In this document: piece by piece, positions 12,251 to 25,375 of the stretch
Layout: the number at the start of each line of letters is the position of its first letter
How positions within the stretch are numbered: the first letter of the stretch is position 1
Assembly (NCBI GenBank): GCA_034336665.1
Contig: CM067570.1
Span: 26,431,002-26,495,001 of the forward strand
Source: Luscinia megarhynchos
Lineage: Eukaryota > Chordata > Aves > Passeriformes > Turdidae
Direction of reading: 5' to 3'
DNA: 64,000 nt
Notes under the pieces: generated by a model
Seen by the model: the letters and a program-made list of their open reading frames with translations, nothing else
Told to the model about the DNA's origin: nothing
Databases searched by the model: none
Translations under genes and position numbers: made by a program

Positions 12251-13943
12251 ATACCTGGGGAAATCCAGTCAAACTTATGGTCCTGACATGGATAAAAGAA
12301 AAATACCACTTCGCAGAAGGTGCAACAATGCTAAGAATGGAAAGGGGCACCGTTCAGAAGTGCACAGGAGGAAAAGTGCTACAGACATCTTTCTGAAATT
12401 CCTGGCAGGTAAATAATTTTTGGATTTCTGATATCAGCAGGCATGTTTTAAGATTTTTTTATTCTGATCCAGGTCATGTGATAACAGATTAATTTTTTAG
12501 TTGAAGGTATTTCAGTAAAGCTGTCTTGCAGCTTAAAACAAAAAACTGCCTTCATAGGGGCACTAGAATTATTTTAGTTACACTTACTGGATCCTTTTTT
12601 TTGGTAGTATTGATTCAGAAAGCAATTCTGTGAATGAAAGAGGCTGTTGTTAATGACACAGTTTTGAAGTTTGCAGTCACAAGTCCAAGGAAGGATGTGA
12701 CACTGGGCATCCAAGTAGCCGGGGATCTGGTCTAATGTGACAGCTGGTAGCAAAAGGAAAGACAAAATACTTTATAATGCATGTCATCCTAAACCTCCAA
12801 CAATTTTAATTTAGTTTGCTTTTTTTTATTTTAAGAAGGTAGATTCTCACATTAGTAATTGAGAGTCAGGTCTGGGGAATTCTGTGGGTAATAGAAGTTT
12901 ATTCCTTTGGCTCATATTAGTAGCTGACTGGGGTTTTTTTGCTAGGATTGAATTTCCTTCAGTGAAAATGTATGGTTTGCACATATGCTTGTGACACCAC
13001 AGAACATGGTCCTGCTGTTTGTCCACTGAACATAGTTGAGCAGATTAATGAACAGTAACCATTGATTGGAGTATTAGAAATACAGGCATCACTTTCATGC
13101 CTTCAAAATTTATATTATGATTTATATTAAGCATTTGCTTAACTCCACTCTAAAATCCAAGGACAAGCTTTTAAACTAGATTTTGACTAAGTATCACTGG
13201 AATAGCAAGGTGGTCATGCCAGACTGACTTTTAAAAGTATCAGTGACAAATCTGTAGAATTAAATATGGATGATGTCTTCCCACTTGCAGGGTGGGTTTT
13301 CTGAATTTTGTCACACTGTTAAAAAACCTGAAGATTGGAGTTGGAAGTTAAGATCTTAAGCCAAGGCAGTGTAAAGCAAATGTATATGCTTTTTTTATTA
13401 AAAACTTCTTGTCAGATACTCACACAAGTTATTTAAACTTGATTGCCTGATGGCTATTTTAATTTGGACACAAGACTGTTTGTTTAAAATATCTATGTGT
13501 GTGTATATATATATATAATTATTAAGTCTATGCTTTAAGAAAAATATAGAGGTCCTGAAATCATAAAGTAAAATTCAGTGAATCAATCTTCTAAAAGAAA
13601 AACAATTGTAATTTTTTGTTACCTTCTTGCTTTGAGTATCTTATTTGAAAATCTGTTCCTTGCCATGTTAATATAATATAAACTATGAATTTCCAGGGAC
13701 TGAATTTGAAATTGCTCCTGCTGTTTGTGGCCTGGTGTGTATCTGAATGCATTTTTTTTCTGACCTGAATTCAGCTGAGTTTATTGACTGGCTGCATGGT
13801 CTTGGTGCTGTTCCAGAAGAGCTATTGAAGGAAAAGATGCAGGAATGCAGAGGATGAAGCAGAGGGTGATCTGATCCGTCAGAGATGTACTAAGTGCAAG
13901 ATGCATAGAGTATTTTTCAGACTTTATTAAGTTTTTAGATAGG

Positions 13944-14235
13944 TGTGGTGGTTAACCCTAGCTGCATGACAGATACCCACTCTGTCCCTGCTCTCTTCAG
14001 CTGGACTGAGGAGAAGAAAAATGTAACAAAAGGTTAATGAATTGCAATCAGGGAGAGATCACTCACCCAATACCATGACAGGCAAAACAGACTTGACTTG
14101 GGGATATTAATTGAATTTATTACCAGTCAAAAACAGAGCAGGATACTGAAAAATAAAATCTTAACAGCATCATTGTCCCTCCCTCCCTCCCTCCTTCCTT
14201 CCCAGGCAGTGCAGGGAGATGGAATGGTAGTGCAT
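13944..14235 (-). mobile_element. Avian ERV LTR fragment (reverse orientation) in the CLK1 remnant
   Basis: The block begins TGTGGTGGTTAACCC, the reverse complement of the typical avian LTR ending (GGTTAAACCACA). It continues with sequence I recognise as an LTR internal part (CAGGCAAAACAGACTTGACTTGGGGA) and ends after a CCCT/CCTT-rich run (14176-14204). No internal viral coding sequence is seen, so it is a solo or broken LTR. It lies between CLK1-like blocks 2 and 3. The right end is approximate. Confidence 0.65.
14176..14204. repeat. Short (CCCT)n/(CCTT)n low-complexity run
   Basis: Pyrimidine-only run of CCCT units passing into CCTT units, inside the LTR-like fragment. Confidence 0.8.
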
Positions 14236-16385
14236 ATTGTTGATTTTTCCCTTTTTTCACTGTAAATATGCCTTGATGAGAGTTGTCCAGTAACAGTTCT
14301 CCAAGTAGGTATTTACAGTTTAAACATGAATAGTCTAGAATAGCTTCAGTGGTAATACTTTAGTCTATTTTGGTTTGCTTTTAATTTTTAATAGCATACA
14401 TAAATACCACAGGGTGGTGGATGGGGCATTTTATTCCTAGGAAAAGTATTAAGGTATAAAGTATGTTTTCAGAATTGATACATGAAATTTTAATCTTTTT
14501 TATGTCTAGGTGAACCTTGGTTCTGGTTCTGTTGTCAGCATGTACTAAAAAAATACCTTTTCTAAAAAAGGTTGCCATTGCTATAAACAATGTATATCTG
14601 AATATTCTTAGAAGAAGATGCTAATGTAATCTCCCTTCTAATCACTGTTCAGTCCCATCTTTTCAGAAGAGGTAAACATGTCAGCTGTGAAAATAATCAA
14701 AAATTATGGCAGCTGCTCCAGAACAGCTTATGAAGTCCTAGTACTGGAGTATGTAAAGGCACTGGGGATTCTGGCAGTACTCAGTGAGTATACAAAGCCA
14801 CCTGTACTTTGGTTTGGCTTTAGGATTTCTGTCATGTTGCTTTCTGTACTACAGCATCTCAGCTTTATCAGAACTGCTGCAAAAGTCATGTCACGTTCCT
14901 GCCTTTGCAGTTGCTATGTCCAGATGTTAGAGTGGTTGGAGTACCATGGACATGTTTGAATTGTTTTTGAGCCGTAGGGACTCAGCAGCTTTGCCTTCCA
15001 GTCAGAGATGAAAGCTGTGGGCTTTGGTGTGCAGTATCTGATGGGTGTATCAGACACTCTGGTGCCCAGAGGCTGGTGCAGAGCTGCAGTTATCCATGGC
15101 CACAGCAGCCTGTCAGGCCAGCCTCTCCTTTAAGGGCTGTCACACGCTGCTGAACTGCGCTCCAGCTCTCTTTCTTGAGCTCAGCTGTTTTGGAGTCTGC
15201 TATCAAATAAGAACCTTCTGAATCCTTTCACGGCACTGGGACAGGCACAGCCATGAGATGTTTGGAGTGTACAGTGTATGCTCATGGAATACTACCTTGG
15301 AGCAGCACTATTTCCTGTAAGTTACTGTGAACCTTAGAATGATGCAGCATCTGTGATACTCCTCAGATGGGTGAAAATATGCTGGAGGTAGGGACTAAGG
15401 GGAATAATTTATGCAAGAACTTCAGCTGCCTTCTTCCATGGTGCCAGATTGAAGAGAGGTGTAGGCACAAGGGAACAGTATGAACAGAACATTTCTACAC
15501 ATTGCTTTCAGTCAACATTTTGGCAGCAGCTTGGTGTGAAGGACCACCCTCTTAACATTTGTAATTTACAAGCCATGCTAGTAACAGATGTAGCTTCATC
15601 TGTCACCATCAGGAAATTCAAATACCTCAACTTTGTCATCTTGAGATTAATCAACAAAGTAAAAAAAAAAAATAGGGTCAAGGGGAAAAAAACCTCAAGG
15701 GATAATACCTAGTACACTCTCCCTTACTTTAAGAAACAGATTAGTACAGGCTCTTTTTTCCTTATTCTGAAACTGATTATTGGTTGCAGGGTAAAGTGAA
15801 AAATAGTTCTTGATCACTTCCTCTAAAAATGAACAAAAATGTCTCTCTGGATTTCCCTTCAGAGGGAAGGGAACTGGGGCCCTTGCCATATCACATGATA
15901 AGATAAACAGGTAGTTATATTTTTATGTACCTGGACTGCTGTAGTTTAATTTAAATATTTTCCAGTTAGGTTCAAGACCTAGTCATCTCTTTGACAAGCT
16001 GGCTGCTCTGATGTATTCCCAGATCCATTCCCAAGCTGCAAACACACGTGGGTAAACTTCTACTGAAGGGCCAAAACAGAGTATTTGAGTAACAAATACA
16101 GTCTGCTTGTCTAAGGAAATGAATGTGTATCAACCCCCTGTAAACCACTGAAGGTAAGATGTAACAGGGAAAATGCTTTTGAGGACAGAAGCATTAAGTG
16201 TAATTGCAAGATAAACAACCAAACATCATTTTATTTTCCTGAAGGAATTCCTGACATGCCAGGATTCTGACACAAGATCCTCTTTCACTTGGTTCAGAAG
16301 ATGCTGGACTATGTCCCAAACAAGCACTGCTCTTACTTCTCTCCATTGAAAAGCACAAAAAGGGCACCAAGCTCCTGAAGCTAAG

Positions 16386-16734
16386 CAGGCTGAGTCCCAG
16401 GTACCAAAGAAACTTGAACACCACTGACTTCTGATTTGGTTATGTTATAAGTGCCTTACTTTTTAGTATGACTTCTTGGATACTTACCAAATACTGACAT
16501 AAAACGTAGTTAATATACAGATGAACCTGGTTTTCAAACTCAGGGGATATTAGCATTTTTAACATGGAAAAGAGCACCCTATCAGCAAGAAAGTATTATT
16601 TTTATTGCATTTTATTCAACAGTCCTTGAATTAGGCAAAAGACTGTGCAGTGCTTTGTACCCTGCAGTGTCACTGGTGCTTTCTTTTCAGATAAGGAGCA
16701 GAGACAGCTCTTGGCATTAAGTGTAAGGATGGCC
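16386..16734. other. Gap between the CLK1 remnant and the BZW1 3' end
   Basis: About 350 bases of AT-rich sequence with no recognised gene. The two loci point toward each other, so the former CLK1 3' UTR would have been here. Confidence 0.45.
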
Positions 16735-16740
16735 TTTATT
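16735..16740 (-). terminator. BZW1 polyadenylation signal AATAAA
   Basis: TTTATT on the plus strand reads AATAAA on the minus strand, about 1.15 kb after the BZW1 stop, giving a 3' UTR of roughly 1.2 kb, in the range I remember for vertebrate BZW1. Another minus-strand AATAAA lies near 16610 and could be an alternative site. Confidence 0.6.
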
Positions 16741-17894
16741 TGCTTAAAAAAAAAGTTACAAAGTAAGGAAGATCACTGTAGTATTGAACAGATTGCATTG
16801 TGATGACCAATTTTATCATTTATTTTAGTAAGTGTACTCTGGTTACCAGTATTTCATTTAATGCTCACTGTTAGCTTACAATATTACAGACTCCTATTTT
16901 TTTCCCCAATCTTTCTGACTTTAACTGTCCTGAGAATTTCCATTAGGAACTAAAGTTTCAGGGAGCAGATAAGTTGTTTGGCTTAGTGTGTGAGCTGCCA
17001 CCATAAAAGAATCTCTAAACACCAGGGGGGAGGGGTGGAGTTTTGGCTGCCTTAGGTTGCAGCAGCTGTGCATTTACAGAGCAGCACAAAGCAGCTGCTC
17101 CCCTGCCCCAGCCCTGCCAGCAGCAGTGCCTGGCTGGCAAAAGCTGCTGGGCAGCTCTGCTTGTACTTCCATGAGGGAAAGGGAAAAGGATGGCACCCAG
17201 AGCTGCAAGGGCACCTGACAGCCCCTCAGGAGCACGGGCCACCAGCTGTGACAGCCAGCAGGCTCAGAGATGCCATTCTTCATGCCCCACCATGGTAACC
17301 AATTGCTGCCACCACAACAGCTTCTTTCCAGCAGTGGGGCTCCCACCTTCCCCAGGAGCTGGAGTAGAGGATTGCTTTATGCTGGAAGTCTGGTAAAGGG
17401 ATGACAAAGTACTTGGGGACGTAGACAACCACCTATGACGGGTATTTGGTGGTACAGACTGCAATGCCACACAAGCGATGCCCTCTTCACTTGGGAGGCT
17501 TTTTTATAGTTTAATTTGCAAGCAGACTGCCCTAAATCTCATTCACCCTATCACATCTACTCCAATACAGACAGAAATCCCAACAGATGAAGTGAATTTC
17601 ACCGTGGAAGGCCTTAAATTACATTATTACAGTAGAAAATACAGGAGGTAGAAGGTAACTGAAAGGACAAATGCAGGTTAAGAGTCTAACAGCTCCTGTA
17701 AGCTACTTGAACATGGTTTTAAAAACTAAATCCAGTATTTCATTAACTATAGAAAACAGGTAAAATAAATTGCCATGGGAGCCCTTATATCATGCTTGAT
17801 ACAGGGAGGTAGGATGTGAGAATCAGAAGGACACATGAGACATGACACTTATCTACAGCTCCTGTTTGTTTTAGTGAGGCCAGAATTTCACAGG

Positions 17895-20800
17895 TCAGTC
17901 ACCCTCTTCAGCTTCAGACTCCGACTCTGCAACAGAGAGACCTCATCAGCAGCCTGGCCACAGCTCAGCCCCCAACCCCAAGCTCAGTTGGTGCCCTGCA
18001 TCCTGCACAACAGCTGCCCTTGGATCCACATGGATTGTCCTGGCAAGCTTTTCTAGCCAGCACCAGGAGAGGGGGCACACTAGCCTCAGAGAGGCAATTA
18101 ACATCCCCCACTCCAAAACACAGAATTATTGCATCAGGGTTCCCAAAATGAACAAGCTCCACATATGGGCTAAGCTGCTGGTTACCTTCTTCAGCATTCT
18201 TGAGCCATTCAACAAACTTCTTCATCTGCTCCAGAAAAACACTCTTTCCTTTTGCAAGATGTGCATCTTTATACCACTTGAGGATGGGTTCTTCACTCAG
18301 AACTTCAGCTGTGAAGACAGGCAAAAGCAGTATTAACACAGCAAACTACTGAGAACCTGACTGGCAGCATTTGCTTCCTCCCCCTAGAAGCATCATGTAC
18401 TCCTTCTCTGGGTACAGCTGGACAGGCCTGCACTAGGAGTGCAGATCTGCCTTCAGTTTTGACATTTGGAGAACAAGGCATTTTGGATGGTTCCTCATGC
18501 TGTGACTTCCCTCAGCACAGTATTCAGGAGCTGTGGTTTCACTCCTACTAACACTCTGGAGTGTTTCAGAATTACTTGAGATGGCACACTCTAAGCAAAG
18601 GTTCAGTTAACAGCAAAGAACAAATGCAAATTCTTTTAAAGTCCAAAGTAAACACTGCGTGTGGTGTAGGTGTTCTTTAAATTTTAAATAAAGTCCAATA
18701 CAGTCTTCAGTTTAACAAGTTTCCATAGTGCACAGTGTGTTTTCACTACCACCTTTTATCAGACATTTAAAAAGAGCCTAGAGAGCAGGCCAGAACACAT
18801 TGGTGGTCTCATTCTTCAGCTGCTCACAGCCAATGTTGGGAGAACTAAGAATTACATTATCATGCAACTTAACAAAATGTCTTAAAAATCTAAATTTAGC
18901 TCTGTTCTGCAACTCTTAAGCAGATCAACTGTAGACAGGCAGCATCTTTGCCTTGCACTTCCCCACGTGCAAAGGGCCAGCCACATGCATTTTTACGAAC
19001 AGGAGGTGGAAAATTCTTCCGTTTTATTAAGCGCAATGTTGTAGCACTGATCTACCCTGAAGAATTTATCAGAATCTAAACATTCTGTTTCAGAAGCTTT
19101 AACAAATCAAACCAACCAAAACCAACTCCTCCAAAAACCCACAAACCCTTGAAACTACAGCCCCACAGAAGTTACCTTTGTAGAAGAGCACCACTATTTT
19201 CTGGAAGGCCTTCATGAAGTGAATGTTGTCATAACAATACTCCTGAATCTTCAACAGAAGAGTCAGCTCTGACTGACCTTGGGTGGTGAAGGCAGCAAGT
19301 AGAGGACTGTATTGCTGCAACAAGAACAACAGATTGGCACACACAGGGCACTTCACATTTACCACCTGACTAAAGCTGGTTTCGCAGTTTCCATCAGCCA
19401 CTGCTTAAAAATTTGCAACCACGGCCCCACCCCAGAGCAGCTCTGCAGCAGCCACTGCCTCTGCCTCAGGCCCTTGGCCTGCAATACTCCTCACAAGGGG
19501 AGAATTCCCCATCCCATTCTGTCTCTGCACTAGCAGAATTGTAGCCTTAACATTTAAAAGAAAGCTGCAGGCAGAAGGAAAACCAAGCTCTGCCAAGGGG
19601 CCACACAAGTCCATACTGAAGTGACAATACCTTCAAATGCTTAATGGCTTGCTCTGCTACCAGCTCCTCCTTTTTGTTCCACTCCACTGTGCTCATTACA
19701 CTTGACCAGATTATCGCTACCACAGTCTGTTCTGAGATGTTGTTTTTCTTCATCTCCTCCTTCACATACAAGATGATCTGCCAGGAGAGTAACAGTCAGC
19801 ACAAAGGCCACATCTGGCATTAAACTGAATTAAATCTTCTCTGCTAAAAGTAACCCAGAAGGCTTAAGAATGCCAACCAACCTCCTTGATCACACAGCAG
19901 GATTCAGGACATTAAGGGAAGACCACAAAGCTAGTATCAACCCCCCACTACTCATTTCACTTCCCAGTGTGAGCTAAGTTCAGTGTGAAAGAGAGACAGG
20001 CACAGGAAGCACCTCCCCCTTGTCTACAAACACCTACATCCTTGAACGGATCTCCCCGTGACATCTGCTCCTGCAGCTCTTTCTGCAGCTCCTTCCGAGC
20101 TCCTATGGATTGCTGGTTCCGAACATACTCAGAGAGTTCCTTTAGTCCTGCTTCAGTGAAGTACTTGGAGAAGTGTTCAACACTTTGTTTGTTGGCTGGG
20201 AAGAGTTCCTGAAAACAAAGTTTACAACTCTTCTGTAAATGAAATGTATGCTGTGTACTTTGTTGGCAAATGCTGTTCACTAAACTGGCTTACAGAGCAG
20301 CAGAGTTCCAGTGGTACTCACCATGAGCCTGTTGTCCATGTTTACTTTGCGAAGACTGACAGCCACTGCATTGATATCTTTCTCATTTATCCATGATTTG
20401 AACAGCTTGACTGCAAAAGCTGCAGAAACACCTGTACAGTTGGAACAGTTCTATTGTTAGTGAAATTCAAAACACAGGAAACCATAAGGCCTGAGTACAG
20501 GGTACCTCGTTTGTGAGAATGTGCTCTGAGCAGTAGCTGTGCTTCCAAGCAACCCCAGCACAGTCTGCTATAAATCTCCCTGCCCAAGGAGACACTGCAG
20601 CCTCCAGCACGCTGGACTTTTCCTATCACTCAGCATCACAAGGTCTTCCCCGTACTAAACTCAGCTCTTCTTGCTGCAATTTAGGAAGCAACCTAAAGGC
20701 ACAACACACCTTCTGTATCACTAAAAGGTTCCTCTCCAAAATACAGTAGTGCTTGCTGGGCAACACTAGTGACAGCAGCCCCCAGTGTCATGCAGGGAAG

Positions 20801-23800
20801 TACTACACAAAAGCTTTCTCAAGAAACTGGTTTTCTGAACTCTTAACAAGATCTTCCAGACTGTGGGGCATCACATTCACCTTTGCTAATCCTGTAGTCA
20901 GTCTATCAACAGAGGAAGCTCGTGAGCTGCAAGGGGGTACTGTTATCACAGTTTCCACCTACTTGTGATGGTTCTGTCTCCCCTTCCTAAGGGAGGAGCA
21001 GGGCCACACTTACCCTCTTTAACCAAGTTCTCATTGTAGAGACTGTTGAGAATTGATGCATTGAGTGTCCCGTTGGCAAGCAGAATACCCGTCAGCATGG
21101 CCAGTTTGTTCCGCTCAGATTCTGAGAACCCTTTCAGGAACAGCAGCAACTGCAAGACAAGTAAGAAGAGCGGCATGAAACTACCACCTCTCAGTAAACT
21201 TTGGCCACTGCCTCTCTGTTAAACACTTCTGTTTCATCAAGCTAGCAGAAGCCAGCCACTGGCAGTCATGCAAGCCAGCCATTCTTCTATGAACAACTTT
21301 CAAGGGTTGTATTTTAATAATCCATTTAATGATGTAACCCTTCTACAGTGATTAACTAGCAGAATGTGAAGGTTTATTTGTTTGCTGATAAAAAAACCAC
21401 TCCATACCTTTTTGACTTCATCTTCAAAGCCTTTCTCCAGATATTTGTAACGCCTGATTAGCTTGTTAAAAACCTAAAAAGACAGAGTACATTATCTTTT
21501 ACTATGAACTATCATTTGATTAGAATTTAAAAAAACTAAGTTCAGTAAAGTAGATCTGAACTCTTCAGAGCACTTACAGCTTGGAATACTGCTACTTTAC
21601 CACCTTCAGGATGCTTAAAAGCCGTGCATTATTTTTACCTTAACTTACAATTACACAAACGTTTAATTTTTGACTGTTAAACAGCTTTAAGTTAAGTTGC
21701 CCTCATTTCAGAACTAACCTGAGCAAATGCTTGCATGGTTTCTAGGTCTTCTTGTGCTGCAAACACACAGACGTTTGTGCGTGTCATGTCGTCTGCCAGG
21801 GTCCCGCCTGGGGCTGCAGGAGGATTTCAGCGTTAGAGGTGTTACTGCCAGTGAGAGCACTGAGCATTCTCCACAGCAGAACTCCAACACCCAGAACATG
21901 CAACACATTGTCCTTTCATGATAAACTTTATGACCTGATCACCCAGACACTCCTACATCTCCCTCTGTTCCACTGCTGCACCAGAAATTCAAAACCAGCT
22001 TAGATCTGAACATTTAACTATTCTGCTCCCCTACTGCTAAGGGGATTGACAGCACATCTTGTTTCCATCTGAGTTAAGTTAACAAGGCTATATGAGTTCC
22101 TCTTCCCTTAAAGGAAGCCACTGAAGCTGCTACATTCCAGCAAGTGTCTTTTTAGTGTCTGCTGCAAGTGCTGCTTTTACATGACAGAGTAAGTCACAAC
22201 AGCAGACTGAAACATGTACAGACACAGTTCAAAATTCAGTGCTGCAGAGATGAGCTTGAAACTTTAGTTATTTAGGCTGCTTCACTAATGAAGGGGCATT
22301 CAGGTCACCAGGTGCAGTGCCAGAACATCTCATCATTGATTTCTATGCCATTTTACATAAAATAGAAATCCTTTGTTATGTATTAGTCAGAAACATGACT
22401 TTAAAACCAGAAATTAGTATTTCTGGTAATAGTATTAAAAGCTGGTAAGGCAACAGGATGTCAGTTTTTATTCTGGCCTCCTCTGACTGAAGATCAAAGC
22501 TGGTCTGCTTAGCTACCTGTTAGAGAGGGAATTGAGTAAAGCACCCCAGATCACCATTAACACAGCAATCCCTTCTTCCCTTCCCCATCAGCCTCATTCC
22601 TAGAAGGAACACTTCCTAACACAGGATGCACTGGTTAAGACTCCTGAATGTAAACCCAGATATTGTGACTTTTACAGCATGTGCTTATCTGGTTGGTGAG
22701 CATCTATTCCTCTTTGTTCTGTACACAGAGTGTGTATCTGAGTTTACAAGACTTTTCATCATCATATTTCACTTCCTCAATCCCTGTGTTTTCTGCTGAC
22801 TCGACCACCCTCTCATTTCTCACTCCCTGATGTCTGCTAGAGCCCATAACCCCAATATTGTCAACAACAGATAATTTGTAATAGCATGTCCAACACTAAG
22901 CACTTGAGATTCTTCTGCAAACAAGCTGCCTTTCCAAAATAACAGGGCAGGATGCACAAATCATAGAATCATGTCAGAATCTTTCAGGGCAACTACCAGT
23001 GTTGCTACCACAGACCACACACCTGAAACAAGTATTAATCCATCTCTCATCATGAGAAGTGATCTTGACCAAACTCAAGATCTACTGGTAAAAAAATCCC
23101 CAAAAAGCAACTAACAAAAACTACCCAAACAAATGAAGCAACCACACCCACCACACCCAAAAATCGAAAGTACTTTCTTCTAAGCAGAGTCTGTACAAAC
23201 TACACTTCAAGAAATGCTAAGAGACTCAAGTAAAACTGAGGCAGGTTATACAGAGTATTTCTACAGTAACTGCTCAGGCACCAAGATGGTCAGGTGGTTT
23301 ACCACAGATTAACTTAAACTCTGTTCTACACACTCAGTGGGCTCTTTAGCAGAGATTTTACTCTGAAAGTAAATGGAGCTTCTGTAGAGTGAACGAAGCT
23401 GAAAGCAACCACATCAAAGGGACTTACCCAGCATTCCACCAGCCACCAGGATGTCAAAAAGTGTTTCTGCATAGCGGCGATAATCAAGTTTTGCACCAGA
23501 AGCATCAAGAAACTTTGCTACTGCCTCCAAGTCAGTGCCAGTTTCAGTTAAACCTTGAATAATACAGTCCTGGAACTGAGTAGGGTCAAACCTCTCTTTT
23601 TCATCTGTAAAGCAAAAGTGTTGAAATAAGATTTCCATGAAGAATGCTTTGTGATGATCATTACTTGGCTCTAATAAAGCTTACCTGACTTCTCAGTTTG
23701 ATTCTTATACCCCTATTCTCATGTTAGATCACTCCCTCCAAAACCAGAGACTTAGCTCATGCTGGAAGACAATTATTAATACATGCCCCTATAATTTTGT

Positions 23801-25375
23801 ACATTTGACTCCCTTGCTCATGTTTTATCTCAGCTTTTTAGGCCTCTCTGTTTTGGATGAAGTCTTCTGACTGACAAACTGCATACCATTATCTTATCCA
23901 AGTCACCTGGCAATTTGCTTTTTGGCTATGAAGACCATCCCCTCTTAACCTGCAGCTAAGTGAGTTTAAGGCAATGACTTTTCCTCAAGTGCTTGGGAGA
24001 AATGCAGACATATTAGCTATCTTACTGGACTGTAACTGCAGATCTATTTAGCATCCTTTGCTGTTACTAAGCAGAAAACACCTGATGTATCCTCATAGCT
24101 GATATATCAGCTGATCATTGCCTTATTTTTACTACAGGCGGGGCACAGTCAACATGGAACAAATCCACCCATGGAACTAATAGAAAGCCTTAAAGAGGTC
24201 TTTAATTTTCCTTATCTCAATTTGTCCTTAGATTATGGAAATCATTAGATGAAGAACTTCCAAAGACAAGTCAACTGCAGATCTTATTTTGAGTGCTGTC
24301 TACAACAGCTCAGCCAATTCTGTTAGCAGCCTAGTGGGGCATACTGGTGTCCAGTGTCAATGCAAGTATCAGCACACTGCTAACAGCTGGATACATGTTT
24401 GGAAATACTGGATCAGTTGTTTTCCAGGGCAGATCCATGGAGCTCATTGCTCCAGAAGAGTTGCTTCACAATCAAACTATGGTTAAATACTTAAAAAGAG
24501 ACTAAACCATGGCTGCTGGCATTTCATCTGCTGGACAGACCACAGCAAACTATCATTCAAGAGATTTTCAAGGTGCTTTGACATTCAAACAGGTTCTATA
24601 AATCCAAGTGTGCTTCTGCATGTGTAGTATCCCTGAAGCTGCCTGTTGGAACACTGCTGGTATACAAGTAAAACTGTACTAAACAGAAACCCTAAGAGTA
24701 TCCCCACTTCCTCTTCATGTTGGAAAAAAGCTCCACCAAAACACTATTACTCATCACATCTCTGCAGTCACTAACTCTGCTTATGAAACTAACCGTGCGT
24801 GTAGAGACACAGGCCTTTGCATATCCCACACTTTGGGGCCTTTTTGGATGTTGACTGGGGGACAGGTGGATTTGGTTGTGGTTTTTCCTGTCGATTTTAA
24901 AAAACTTAAGAGGACAATGCAGCTTTTATCCCGTGGCTAAGTCTGAAGTTCTTCCTATGTTAGACGCTCCTTAGACAATGTGCAACAAGCCTATGCTGGA
25001 GCTGCTCTGTAATTCAGGGGTACTAGATCCTTCTGCTTGCAGGCTAAACACACTCATGACAGTTCAAGAATGACCATCTTATAGCGAAGGTTATCACAGT
25101 AAATTCAGCGACAATTCTGACTACCAAATATTTTTTACTAGCATAGACAATTCCAGTCAGGCTCAAACTCTGCATTTAGCATGATCTCAATGTAAAAAAT
25201 TTATGGTGAACACATGAAGGCATTGATTTGTTTACTGAGAGAAACCGACGTTTGACGGTACACACAGCGCTGGCAGCCGGTCCTGGCAGCGGGCACGGTG
25301 CGGTAACTCACCTCTTTTCCTGGTTTTAAAACGCTGGCCCGATAGTGTCGGCTTCTGCGGCTTTTGATTATTCAT
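17895..25375 (-). CDS. BZW1: BZW1, basic leucine zipper and W2 domains 1 (eIF5-mimic protein 2; complete)
   Basis: Coding exons, minus strand, 5' to 3': 25375-25312, 23604-23428, 21813-21719, 21473-21408, 21149-21014, 20431-20322, 20208-20038, 19777-19631, 19314-19176, 18308-18186, 17926-17895. Total 1260 nt, 419 aa plus TGA, equal to human BZW1; every phase closes. Landmarks: [13 protein letters not shown] start; [38 protein letters not shown]; the W2 (eIF5C-like) region with [20 protein letters not shown] and [20 protein letters not shown]; and the acidic tail [14 protein letters not shown]1 mimics the eIF5 C-terminal domain, binds eIF2 and eIF3 and limits initiation at poor start codons; it acts in the cytoplasm. 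The ATG lies in a coding exon that begins at 25385, after a 5'-UTR intron (donor after 25758). The ATG context is poor (TTTT before, A after). Confidence 0.97.

Larger units (their letters stand above)
12251..16385 (+). pseudogene. CLK1: CLK1 (CDC-like kinase 1) unitary pseudogene, several decayed exons
   Basis: Six separate blocks match CLK-family protein in order and on one strand. (1) 12251-12408: SQTYGPDMDKRK like the CLK1 N-terminus (RTYCPDWDDKD), no start codon, GT donor. (2) about 13815-13906: KSY*RKR then NAEDEAEGDLIRQ, like KSHRRKR...EDDEEGHLICQ; stop at 13826-13828 and a small frameshifting deletion near 13884. (3) 14667-14783: frameshift, then AVKIIKN and EVLVLEY, like the ATP-site Lys segment (AVKIVKN...EIQVLEH), with AG and GTGAGT boundaries. 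(4) 14911-about 14995: YVQMLEWLEYHGHV, then stops at 14957-14959 and 14975-14977. (5) about 15190-15373: ALGQAQP*DVWSVQCMLMEYYLG like [23 protein letters not shown]; stops at 15254-15256 and 15335-15337. (6) about 16268-16385: LFHLVQKMLDYVPNK like LFDLIQKMLEYDPAK. CLK1 lies between PPIL3 and BZW1 in mammals, so this is the ancestral locus and not a retrocopy. The DLKPEN and DFG segments were not found. Confidence 0.85.

Noticed and set aside
12189..13858. A possible new two-exon gene: the open frame ending at a GT near 12409 joins in phase to an AG near 13771 and reads on to a stop.
   Set aside because: Both pieces match CLK1 exons, the second in a different frame from the apparent open one, so the open join is chance within the CLK1 remnant.
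22966..22985. TCATAGAATCATG, resembling the tip of a CR1 element.
   Set aside because: Only about a dozen bases fit; the following sequence does not match the CR1 plan.
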